The notes beneath the pieces were generated by a model. It had not been told where the DNA came from. It made no database searches and saw only the letters and a program-made list of their open reading frames with translations. From assembly GCF_009193215.1 (NCBI RefSeq), contig NZ_VYVA01000001.1:124001-188000 (forward strand): a DNA stretch of 64,000 bases. Direction: 5' to 3'. The stretch is from Flavicella marina. Its GTDB lineage: Bacteria; Bacteroidota; Bacteroidia; Flavobacteriales; Flavobacteriaceae. This document shows, one piece after another, positions 21,079-27,699 of this stretch. The translations under genes were made by a program, and so were the position numbers. Position 1 is the first letter of the stretch. Each line of letters begins with the position of its first letter.

Positions 21079-21891
21079 CTAATTCTTTTTATATTCTCCT
21101 AAAACTTTGCAGCTCGATACTTTTGATTTGATATCTTTTAATGCGTTTTTATACTCTATATAATCTGTAAAAACCAAATCAGCGAAAAAAGCATACTCCC
21201 AAGGTTTGTCGATGATTGGTAATGATTGAATTTTTGACAAATTGACTTTATGGTTCGCCAATTCCATCAAAACTTCTCCCAAAGAACCACTCTCATCTTT
21301 CAAAACAAACTTGATAGATGCCTTCGTAGGAAACTCAATCAAATCTTTTCCTTTCTTTTCTACTATCACAAAACGAGTATGATTATCCTTAACCGTTTGA
21401 ATTTCGGATGCCAAAATATTCAACTTATATATTTCAGCAGCCAAACTACTCGCTATTGCTCCTACACCTTTCAATTGTTGCTCGTCAATTCTTTTCGCAA
21501 CATCTGCGGTATCTACATCTTCTATCAATTGAATATGCGGATATTGTCTGAAAAACTTACGACACTGTAACAAGGCCATTGGGTGTGAGTACACTTTCTT
21601 TATTTCAGAAATATCTTGCCCTTTCAACGCCATTAAATTATGATGTATTGGCAAATAGTACTCACCTACAACGTTCACTTCAGCCTCATCAATCAATGCA
21701 TAATTTGGCAAAATAGCACCTGCGATAGAATTTTCTATAGCCATCACAGCGACGTCAACTTTATCCGAAACAACCTTATCTGGCATTTCAGCAAACGTCA
21801 TACACTCATCCATTTCATTATTTGCACCGAAATAATTTTCTGCAACGATGTGATGATAAGATCCTTTAATTCCTTGAATTGCTATTTTCAT
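21079..21891 (-). CDS. pheA: Prephenate dehydratase with ACT domain
   Basis: 270 residues. The dehydratase domain (1-178) shows IQGIKGSYHHIVA, the AIENSIAG motif and the catalytic TRF at 172-174. A C-terminal ACT domain (about 188-270) contains SGSLGEVLMEL and LSKIQSLPI, the counterparts of the Phe-binding GALV and ESRP motifs. Both are changed here, so allosteric Phe inhibition may be weak or different. It makes phenylpyruvate from prephenate. It is the first gene of the aromatic operon and lies 20 bases after the attenuator terminator, which decides whether the whole operon is transcribed. Confidence 0.95.
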   Translation of the reverse strand: MKIAIQGIKGSYHHIVAENYFGANNEMDECMTFAEMPDKVVSDKVDVAVMAIENSIAGAILPNYALIDEAEVNVVGEYYLPIHHNLMALKGQDISEIKKVYSHPMALLQCRKFFRQYPHIQLIEDVDTADVAKRIDEQQLKGVGAIASSLAAEIYKLNILASEIQTVKDNHTRFVIVEKKGKDLIEFPTKASIKFVLKDESGSLGEVLMELANHKVNLSKIQSLPIIDKPWEYAFFADLVFTDYIEYKNALKDIKSKVSSCKVLGEYKKN

Positions 21892-21911
21892 TTTTCAATA
21901 TATATAAACAC

Positions 21912-21938
21912 AAAAAAGTCTCGATTTCTCGAGACTTT
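21912..21938 (-). terminator. Attenuator terminator (3:4 hairpin) before pheA
   Basis: A perfect 10-bp stem (AAAGTCTCGA with TCGAGACTTT, 4-base loop) is followed on the minus strand by six T residues. It lies between the leader peptide and pheA. Its upstream arm is also the downstream arm of the antiterminator, so both cannot form together. Confidence 0.9.
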
Positions 21939-21986
21939 CTATATTGTATAACTTAATATTATTTTTATAACACACAGAAAGTCTCG
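21930..21986 (-). promoter_or_regulatory. Antiterminator pairing (2:3) of the pheA attenuator
   Basis: On the minus strand CGAGACTTTCT (21986-21976, inside the leader reading frame) is perfectly complementary over 11 bases to AGAAAGTCTCG (21940-21930). Four further G-U or A-U pairs can extend it. The second arm is the first arm of the terminator. A third hairpin (CTTCTTTT 22010-22003 with AAAAGAAG 21994-21987) covers the Phe codons and adjoins segment 2, giving the classic four-segment layout. Confidence 0.85.
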
Positions 21987-22045
21987 CTTCTTTTAAAAAA
22001 ATAAAAGAAGAAATAGAAACCGTTAAATGTAAATGTGTTTTTCAT
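21965..22045 (-). CDS. Phe/Tyr-rich leader peptide of the aromatic operon attenuator
   Basis: A 26-codon reading frame from ATG at 22045 to TAA at 21965. The peptide has nine Phe and two Tyr. Residues 10-17 are FYFFFYFF, eight aromatic residues in a row, followed by KRSETFCVL. Stalling of the ribosome on these codons, when charged tRNA-Phe or tRNA-Tyr is scarce, would cover RNA segment 1 and leave segment 2 free to form the antiterminator. Finishing translation puts the ribosome over segment 2 at the stop codon, so the terminator forms. Start context is A-rich (CAAGAAA before the ATG), normal for this phylum. It lies about 11 bases behind the predicted transcription start. It is the functional equivalent of enteric pheL, but includes Tyr codons. 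No homology to pheL is claimed. Confidence 0.88.
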   Translation of the reverse strand: MKNTFTFNGFYFFFYFFKRSETFCVL

Positions 22046-22062
22046 TTTCTTGATATGAGCGA

Positions 22063-22093
22063 CAAATTTAACTAAATATTTCTTATTACCAAA
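22063..22093 (-). promoter_or_regulatory. Promoter of the aromatic operon
   Basis: Minus strand TTTG (22093-22090), 19 bases, then TAAATTTG (22070-22063), an ideal Bacteroidetes TTTG-N19-TAnnTTTG promoter. Transcription would begin near 22056, only about 11 bases before the leader peptide ATG. Confidence 0.85.
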
Positions 22094-22158
22094 CATTTCT
22101 AAAGTTAAATACAATTATTTATTTTTAAATTTAGCATCAAATCAATTGCATCAAAAAA

Positions 22159-22605
22159 ATGGACACTATAACTATTCAAATCATTCCTAAGAAAAAAATC
22201 AACAGCATCATTCCTTTACTTCAGCAGTTAAATCATAAAACGCCAAAAAACTTGTTAAAGGAAAGACTTGCGCACATGTGTGAACAAAACTATGAATGTG
22301 TTGGTGTTCACGACAATGGAACACTAATTGGCATCTGTGGCTTATGGACATTGACACGTCATTATATTGGAAAAACAATTGAACCCGACCATGTCGTTAT
22401 AGACGAGAACTATAGAGGTAAAAACATTGGCAAACAATTATTTAATTGGATTTATAGGTATGCAAAAAGCAAAGGATGTGAAGCAACAGAATTAAACGCT
22501 TATACAGGCAATCGAAAATCTCATAAATTTTACCTAAATGAGGGCTACGAAATTTATGGATACCACTTTATCAAAGTGTTACGAGAAAATGAAGAATTTT
22601 ATTAA
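22159..22605 (+). CDS. GNAT-family N-acetyltransferase
   Basis: 148 residues covering one GNAT fold. The acetyl-CoA-binding motif A is seen in DHVVIDENYRGKNIGKQL (R-G-K-N-I-G-K at about 93-99), followed by the helix LFNWIYRYAKSKGC and NAYTGNRKSHKFYLNEGYEI, a typical motif B. The acceptor is unknown. It is divergent from the aromatic operon and followed on the same strand by the tRNA-Gly gene, which has its own promoter. A degenerate -7 box TAAATTTA (22126-22133) is the only promoter candidate seen. Confidence 0.88.
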   Translation: MDTITIQIIPKKKINSIIPLLQQLNHKTPKNLLKERLAHMCEQNYECVGVHDNGTLIGICGLWTLTRHYIGKTIEPDHVVIDENYRGKNIGKQLFNWIYRYAKSKGCEATELNAYTGNRKSHKFYLNEGYEIYGYHFIKVLRENEEFY

Positions 22606-22613
22606 TTTTTTAC

Positions 22614-22643
22614 TTGGTTAATTTAAAAAAGAAAGTATCTTTG
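22614..22643 (+). promoter_or_regulatory. Promoter of tRNA-Gly
   Basis: TTG (22614-22616), 19 bases, TATCTTTG (22636-22643): exact spacing and boxes of the Bacteroidetes consensus. The mature tRNA begins 12 bases after the -7 box. Confidence 0.8.
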
Positions 22644-22655
22644 CCCCGCAATACC

Positions 22656-22728
22656 GCGAAAGTAGCTCAGTTGGTAGAGCGTCAGCCTTCCAAGCTGAAT
22701 GTCGCCGGTTCGAACCCGGTCTTTCGCT
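22656..22728 (+). tRNA. tRNA-Gly (anticodon TCC)
   Basis: A complete 73-base cloverleaf. The acceptor stem pairs GCGAAAG with CTTTCGC. The D arm is GCTC..GAGC, the anticodon arm TCAGC-CTTCCAA-GCTGA gives anticodon TCC, and the T arm is GCCGG-TTCGAAC-CCGGT. CCA is not encoded: the gene is followed by CA and then an A run. It has its own promoter and a strong terminator, so it is a single-gene transcript. Confidence 0.96.
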
Positions 22729-22730
22729 CA

Positions 22731-22762
22731 AAAAAAGCTTCATCAGTTGATGAAGCTTTTTT
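22731..22762. terminator. Bidirectional terminator (tRNA-Gly / rhomboid gene)
   Basis: A perfect 15-bp palindromic stem, AAAAAAGCTTCATCA with TGATGAAGCTTTTTT and a 2-base centre, has A and T runs on both sides. It lies between the convergent tRNA gene and the rhomboid protease gene. Confidence 0.9.
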
Positions 22763-22768
22763 TATATC

Positions 22769-23410
22769 TCAATGTGTGATTTTTTTCTCAATTACGAAAA
22801 GCAAAATAATCGGTATCGCTAACAAGCCAACCATCATTGTATTTTCCATTAACAATTGCGGATACAAAAGCAAAGTCAAAACAAAGCCACCAATCGCACC
22901 ACCTAAATGCGCACTATGACCTACATTGCCTAGTTGCTTTTTCATAGCATAGATTGAATATAGTAAATAGCCTACACCAAAAACATATCCTGGCAAAGGA
23001 ATTGGTACAGGAAAAAGAATCAGTTTCATATTAGGATACAACATCACAGCACTATACACTACGCCTGAAACAGCTCCGGATGCCCCTACAGCACAATAGT
23101 AAAGATTTTCTTTATGATAAGCCAAAGAAAATAAATTACCGATCAATAAACTTCCTAAATAAATCGCTAAAAAGTTAAGCACTCCAAGAGACCCAACAAC
23201 CGCATCAGAAAAAATATACAAGGCATACATATTGAAACCTAAATGCATATAATCTACATGTAAAAACCCCGAAGTTAACAAACGAATTTTTTGTCCGGCA
23301 AGTATAGGACCTATTTGAAATTTGTATTTATCTAAAAACAGCCTATCCTGGATTCCTTTATAAGAAAACAAAACATTGATGATAATAATACCAAGTACTA
23401 ATTTATTCAT
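22769..23410 (-). CDS. Rhomboid-family intramembrane serine protease
   Basis: 213 residues with six hydrophobic segments. The catalytic serine is in GASGAVSG (Ser111 of GxSG) and the catalytic histidine in GHSAHLGGAIGG (His168). HLGFNMYAL supplies the conserved HxxxN of TM2 (His56, Asn60), which helps form the oxyanion hole. It cleaves membrane proteins within the bilayer. Substrates are not known. The start at 23410 lies behind a near-consensus -7 box (TATCTTTA at 23437-23430 on the minus strand). It is convergent with tRNA-Gly and divergent from the lipid A acyltransferase gene. Confidence 0.93.
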   Translation of the reverse strand: MNKLVLGIIIINVLFSYKGIQDRLFLDKYKFQIGPILAGQKIRLLTSGFLHVDYMHLGFNMYALYIFSDAVVGSLGVLNFLAIYLGSLLIGNLFSLAYHKENLYYCAVGASGAVSGVVYSAVMLYPNMKLILFPVPIPLPGYVFGVGYLLYSIYAMKKQLGNVGHSAHLGGAIGGFVLTLLLYPQLLMENTMMVGLLAIPIILLFVIEKKITH

Positions 23411-23574
23411 GATTTTAAAAACGCCCGGTTAAAGATAAAATTATATTTTATTAAAAAAAACTTTTATTTATCAACCGTTTATAAAAAAAACAAGACCATT
23501 TGTAAAAAATATTCATAGAAGACATCTGAAAAAATATTCAAACAACAGCAGCTCTAGCTCTCATTAGGAATGCT

Positions 23575-23582
23575 TATATTTG
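23575..23582 (+). promoter_or_regulatory. Putative -7 box for the lipid A acyltransferase gene
   Basis: TATATTTG, an exact TAnnTTTG, lies 21 bases before the ATG at 23604. It overlaps an in-frame TTG at 23580, which argues that the TTG is not the start. Confidence 0.55.
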
Positions 23583-23603
23583 CTGCTTAATACAGTCGTC
23601 ATT

Positions 23604-24482
23604 ATGCAACGTTTACAATTTATGATAGCCTACCCTTTGCTATGGCTATTCTCTAAATTACCATTTTTTATTTTACACGGAATCTCGGATTTTGCCTTTG
23701 TTTTAACCTACTACGTCTTCAACTACCGTAAAGAAGTGGTTTTAAACAACTTAAAAATAGCATTTCCAGAAAAAACTGAAAAGGAATTATTGTCGATCCG
23801 AAGAAAATTCTTTCATCATTTTACTGATATTTTTGTTGAAACCGCGAAATCACTTACCATCTCAAATAAAGAACTAAACAAAAGATACAAATTTGTAAAT
23901 CCAGAAATTCTGAAACCTTATGAACTTACAGGAAAAAGTATCGCCTTAATGGGGTCTCATTATGCAAATTGGGAATGGATTGTAAGCATCCCTAGGGTTA
24001 CTAAATTACAAGGGGTTGGAATTTACAAAAGCCTCTCGAACCCCTATTTCGATAAACTAATCCGTAAAAACAGAAGTCGTTTTGGTGGAGTTTTGATACC
24101 GATGAACCAAACCGCAAAAAGAATGGTAACTAACAAACAAAACAAAATCCCTTCTATTTATGGTTTGTTAAGTGACCAATCTCCTACTTTACACCGTACT
24201 CAGTATTGGAGAAATTTCTTAAATGCTAATGTTCCCATTCACACAGGTGCCGAAGCTTTAGCAAAAAAGCATGATTTTACGGTGATGTATTTCAAAGTTG
24301 ACAGAGTAAAAAGAGGGTATTATGAAGTGACTCTTGATGTTCTTGCTAAAAACCCCAAAGAGTTTAAAGATTTTGAAATTACCGATGAGTTTTTAAAACG
24401 AACTGAAAAGCAAATCCATGAAAAACCAGAATTTTATTTTTGGACACATAGACGCTTCAAACACATGAAATCTCAGAGCTAA
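23604..24482 (+). CDS. Lipid A biosynthesis acyltransferase (LpxL/HtrB family)
   Basis: 292 residues from the ATG at 23604. This start is preferred over the in-frame TTG at 23580 because that codon lies in the promoter box. An N-terminal hydrophobic anchor (about 7-37) precedes the acyltransferase domain. The catalytic HX4E motif is GSHYANWEW (His119, Glu124), and SDQSP and HTGAEALAKKH match later blocks. The enzyme adds secondary acyl chains to Kdo2-lipid A at the inner membrane. A glycosyltransferase-39 gene follows after 11 bases, so the pair probably acts on lipid A or its outer sugars. Confidence 0.92.
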   Translation: MQRLQFMIAYPLLWLFSKLPFFILHGISDFAFVLTYYVFNYRKEVVLNNLKIAFPEKTEKELLSIRRKFFHHFTDIFVETAKSLTISNKELNKRYKFVNPEILKPYELTGKSIALMGSHYANWEWIVSIPRVTKLQGVGIYKSLSNPYFDKLIRKNRSRFGGVLIPMNQTAKRMVTNKQNKIPSIYGLLSDQSPTLHRTQYWRNFLNANVPIHTGAEALAKKHDFTVMYFKVDRVKRGYYEVTLDVLAKNPKEFKDFEITDEFLKRTEKQIHEKPEFYFWTHRRFKHMKSQS

Positions 24483-24493
24483 GATTATTCAAT

Positions 24494-26140
24494 ATGAAAA
24501 AGAAATGGTTTGTTGCCATACTGATTGTTGTTGCTTTGTTGAATATACTTCAAAGTTACTCTACCGAGTTACTGCAAGATGAGGCTTATTATTGGATGTA
24601 TAGTAAATACTTGGACTGGGGGTATTTCGACCACCCTCCTTTGGTAGCTATCTATATATTTGTTAGTGATTTTTTATTTTCCGATGAACTAGGAGTTCGA
24701 TTTATTTCGGCAATTCAATACAGTTTAACGGTATACTTGCTATGGACTTTGATTGATATTCCAAATAAATACAAATACGGACAGCTTTTTTTATTGACCG
24801 TATTATCTACTTTTTTATTCAATGTTTACGGCTTTATCACAGTACCAGATACACCACTGTTATTCTTTATGGCAATCTATTTAATTGCTTATAAAAACAT
24901 ACTGAGTACAGGTAGATCAAAACATTACGTTTTACTATCTGTAGCTATTGCCGGCTTGTTATATAGTAAATACACAGGCATATTAATTGTTTTTTTCACT
25001 GTATTATCTAATCTGCAACTCTTAAAAAACAAAAAGTTTTGGCTAAGTGTTGTAGGAGTTGTTTTATTATTTTGTCCTCACCTATTTTGGCAATACAACA
25101 ATGATTTCCCCTCTATTCGATATCATTTGTACGAACGAACAAGCGGTAGAACCTATCGAATGGACTACACCATCATGCATTTTGTAAATCAAATTGCCAT
25201 TATCGGATTTACATTTCCAATCATCTACCTAGCTTTTTATAAGAACCTAAAAAATAAAGATTTATTTCAAAAAGCTCTCAACTATATTGTTATTGGCTTT
25301 ATCTCCTTTTTCTTTATTATGTCTTTTAAAGGCCCTACACAAGCTCAATGGACGATACCAATTACCTTTCCACTAATCATTATCACATTTCTACATTTAA
25401 CTCAAAACCAAAGAGCTAAAAAAACATTTGTAAAGCTTGCAATAGTTAATTTGGTGATTATCTGTTTCGCAAGAATCATTTTAGCAAATGATGGAATTTT
25501 ACCGATTCAACTAGAAACTCATGGTAATAAACAATGGGTAGAAAATATCAACCAGCAAACAAAAGGAAAACAAAAAATATTTTTAAATTCTTACCAAAAC
25601 GCATCTCTCTATTCTTTCTATAGTAAAGAAATTACTGCTGCCTATAACAATTATGATTCAAGAAAGAATCAATTCAATTTATTGGATATTCAAAACAATC
25701 TTGAAAACAAAACAGTAGTACATATCTCAGGAAATAGCAATCGCGAAACGAACTACATCTTCGCCAAGAAAAAGAAAGATACTTTATACGGAAGTACTAT
25801 CAACTCTTTTTTTTCTATAAAAGACCTAAAATACACATACAAGAATCTCGACCTAGAGTCAGGAATAAATAAAAAAACAATCAATATCTATAACCCTTAC
25901 AGCAAAAGCATTTCTTTAAAAGACGTTGAATCAATAATTGTCTTGAAAGACAAACAAAATCAAACTCAAAAAACGGTTCATCTACATTACACAAGTGTTG
26001 ATAATGTTTTACAACCTAACTCAAACTCTAGCATAGAAATAGAGTTCAACATAACTAAAAACACTTCAAAAAAAATAGACCATTTCGATATTGCAATAAG
26101 AAACAACACCAAAATGGCCTTTCAAAAAGTGAATCACTAG
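24494..26140 (+). CDS. Glycosyltransferase family 39 (PMT/ArnT-like) membrane protein
   Basis: 548 residues. It starts with a membrane helix and then the acidic signature LLQDEAYYWMYSKYLDWGYFDHPPL (Asp29, Glu30), the catalytic loop of ArnT-type and related dolichyl- or undecaprenyl-phosphate-sugar transferases. About 9-11 hydrophobic helices follow up to residue ~335, then a soluble C-terminal region of ~200 residues rich in Asn and Lys. Such enzymes move a sugar from a polyprenyl phosphate to lipid A or a protein on the periplasmic side. The gene is cotranscribed with the lipid A acyltransferase, which suggests lipid A modification by inference. It is convergent with the phosphohexomutase gene at three bases, and no terminator is visible. 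Confidence 0.85.
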   Translation: MKKKWFVAILIVVALLNILQSYSTELLQDEAYYWMYSKYLDWGYFDHPPLVAIYIFVSDFLFSDELGVRFISAIQYSLTVYLLWTLIDIPNKYKYGQLFLLTVLSTFLFNVYGFITVPDTPLLFFMAIYLIAYKNILSTGRSKHYVLLSVAIAGLLYSKYTGILIVFFTVLSNLQLLKNKKFWLSVVGVVLLFCPHLFWQYNNDFPSIRYHLYERTSGRTYRMDYTIMHFVNQIAIIGFTFPIIYLAFYKNLKNKDLFQKALNYIVIGFISFFFIMSFKGPTQAQWTIPITFPLIIITFLHLTQNQRAKKTFVKLAIVNLVIICFARIILANDGILPIQLETHGNKQWVENINQQTKGKQKIFLNSYQNASLYSFYSKEITAAYNNYDSRKNQFNLLDIQNNLENKTVVHISGNSNRETNYIFAKKKKDTLYGSTINSFFSIKDLKYTYKNLDLESGINKKTINIYNPYSKSISLKDVESIIVLKDKQNQTQKTVHLHYTSVDNVLQPNSNSSIEIEFNITKNTSKKIDHFDIAIRNNTKMAFQKVNH

Positions 26141-26143
26141 TTT

Positions 26144-27541
26144 TTACAAACCTGCAATTTCTTTAATCTCTTTTATCGTTTTATCTGCCAAAGCATCTGC
26201 ACTTTCTTGTGAAGTACTTTCTGTATAAATACGAATAATCGGTTCTGTATTTGACTTTCTTAGATGTACCCATTCAGTAGGAAAATCTATTTTCACCCCA
26301 TCGATAGTATTTACATCTTCTGACTTATGTTTCTCAGCCATTTTAACCAAAATTGCATCGACATCTAAACTTGGTGTTAATTGAATTTTGTTTTTACTCA
26401 TATAGTAACTTGGATACGAATTTCGCAATTCTTTACAAGATTTACCACTCTTTGCCAAATGAGATAAAAACAAAGCTACACCTACCAAAGAATCTCTACC
26501 GTAATGAGATTCTGGATAGATGATTCCCCCATTACCTTCACCACCAATAACGGTATTGGTTTCTTTCATGGCAATCACAACGTTTACTTCACCAACTGCA
26601 CTTGCAGTATAAGACCCTCCATGCTTTTCCGTAACATCTCTCAAAGCTCTCGATGAAGATAAGTTAGAAACAGTATTACCGCCTTTTAGTTCTCCTAGCA
26701 CATAATCCGCACAAGCAACCAATGTATACTCTTCTCCAAACATAGAACCATCTTCGTTTACCAAAGCCAATCTATCTACATCCGGATCCACCACAATTCC
26801 AAAATCTGCTTTTTCTGCAACGACCAATTTCGAAATATCTTCTAAATGCTCTTTTAAAGGTTCTGGGTTATGAGGAAACTGTCCGTTTGGATCACAGTAC
26901 AACTTTACACACTCTACCCCCAATCGCTCTAACAAAGCAGGAATAAATATTCCTCCAGTAGAATTCACTGCATCTAAAACTACTTTAAAATTAGCTTTCT
27001 TTACAGCTTCAACATCCACCAAATTCAAGTCAAGAACCGCATCGATATGTTTTTGAACATACGAGCGATCTTTTGTATAGGCTCCTAAATCATCAACCTC
27101 GGCATAGCTATAAGCATCGTTTTCAGCAATCACCAAAATTTTCTCTCCTTCAACACCATTCAGAAACTCTCCTTTCTCGTTTAATAACTTTAAGGCATTC
27201 CATTGCTTTGGGTTATGAGAAGCAGTTATGATTATTCCTCCATCTGCTTTTTCCATAGGCACAGCAACCTCAACCGTTGGCGTTGTTGACAATCCTAAAT
27301 CTACTACATCAATTCCCAATCCAACCAAGGTATTCGAAACCAGACTACTAATCATTTTCCCTGAAATTCGAGCATCTCTTCCGATTACCACTTTTAATTT
27401 TTCGGCCTTTTTCTCATTTCGCTCCAACAACCAAGTACCGTATGCACTCGCAAATTTAACAGCATCTAATGGGGTCAAGTTGTCTCCAATCCCTCCTCCA
27501 ATTGTTCCTCGTATTCCTGATATTGATTTTATTAATGACAT
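26144..27541 (-). CDS. glmM: Phosphohexomutase, probable phosphoglucosamine mutase
   Basis: 465 residues of the alpha-D-phosphohexomutase family. It opens with SISGIRGTIGG. The phosphoserine loop is IITASHNPKQWNALK (Ser108), the metal loop DPDVDRLALV, the sugar-binding loop GEGNGG, and the phosphate-binding loop RKSNTEPIIRIYTES near the C-terminus. Length and the SGIRGT start fit the GlmM/phosphomannomutase branch usual in Flavobacteria. GlmM converts glucosamine-6-phosphate to glucosamine-1-phosphate for peptidoglycan and lipid A. Phosphomannomutase or phosphoglucomutase activity cannot be excluded from sequence. Confidence 0.85.
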   Translation of the reverse strand: MSLIKSISGIRGTIGGGIGDNLTPLDAVKFASAYGTWLLERNEKKAEKLKVVIGRDARISGKMISSLVSNTLVGLGIDVVDLGLSTTPTVEVAVPMEKADGGIIITASHNPKQWNALKLLNEKGEFLNGVEGEKILVIAENDAYSYAEVDDLGAYTKDRSYVQKHIDAVLDLNLVDVEAVKKANFKVVLDAVNSTGGIFIPALLERLGVECVKLYCDPNGQFPHNPEPLKEHLEDISKLVVAEKADFGIVVDPDVDRLALVNEDGSMFGEEYTLVACADYVLGELKGGNTVSNLSSSRALRDVTEKHGGSYTASAVGEVNVVIAMKETNTVIGGEGNGGIIYPESHYGRDSLVGVALFLSHLAKSGKSCKELRNSYPSYYMSKNKIQLTPSLDVDAILVKMAEKHKSEDVNTIDGVKIDFPTEWVHLRKSNTEPIIRIYTESTSQESADALADKTIKEIKEIAGL

Positions 27542-27567
27542 AGTTTTCGTTCGTTTATTTGATGTGA

Positions 27568-27575
27568 CAAAAATA
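27568..27575 (-). promoter_or_regulatory. Putative -7 box for glmM
   Basis: TATTTTTG on the minus strand, 26 bases before the start. A TTG exists 22 bases further upstream, slightly too far for the usual spacing. Confidence 0.5.
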
Positions 27576-27647
27576 TAAAAGTATGTGGTTTAACACGCAA
27601 AATTATACTAGAGTTTTTTTATAGCTCTTCAATACAAACTATAGATC

Positions 27648-27679
27648 AAAAAAAAGAGCTATCAATTGATAGCTCTTTT
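27648..27679 (-). terminator. Terminator after rpsA
   Basis: Perfect palindrome with arms AAAAGAGCTATCAA and TTGATAGCTCTTTT, then extra T residues on the minus strand. It closes the S1 transcript. Confidence 0.92.
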
Positions 27680-27699
27680 AAAATATTTAGATGGAAATA

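Noticed and set aside
22614-22919. 101-residue frame covering the tRNA-Gly gene
   Set aside because: It translates a structural RNA gene and a terminator and then runs antisense to the rhomboid gene.
23580-23603. Upstream TTG start for the lipid A acyltransferase
   Set aside because: The TTG is part of the TATATTTG promoter box, so it would not be transcribed. The ATG at 23604 fits the protein family start.
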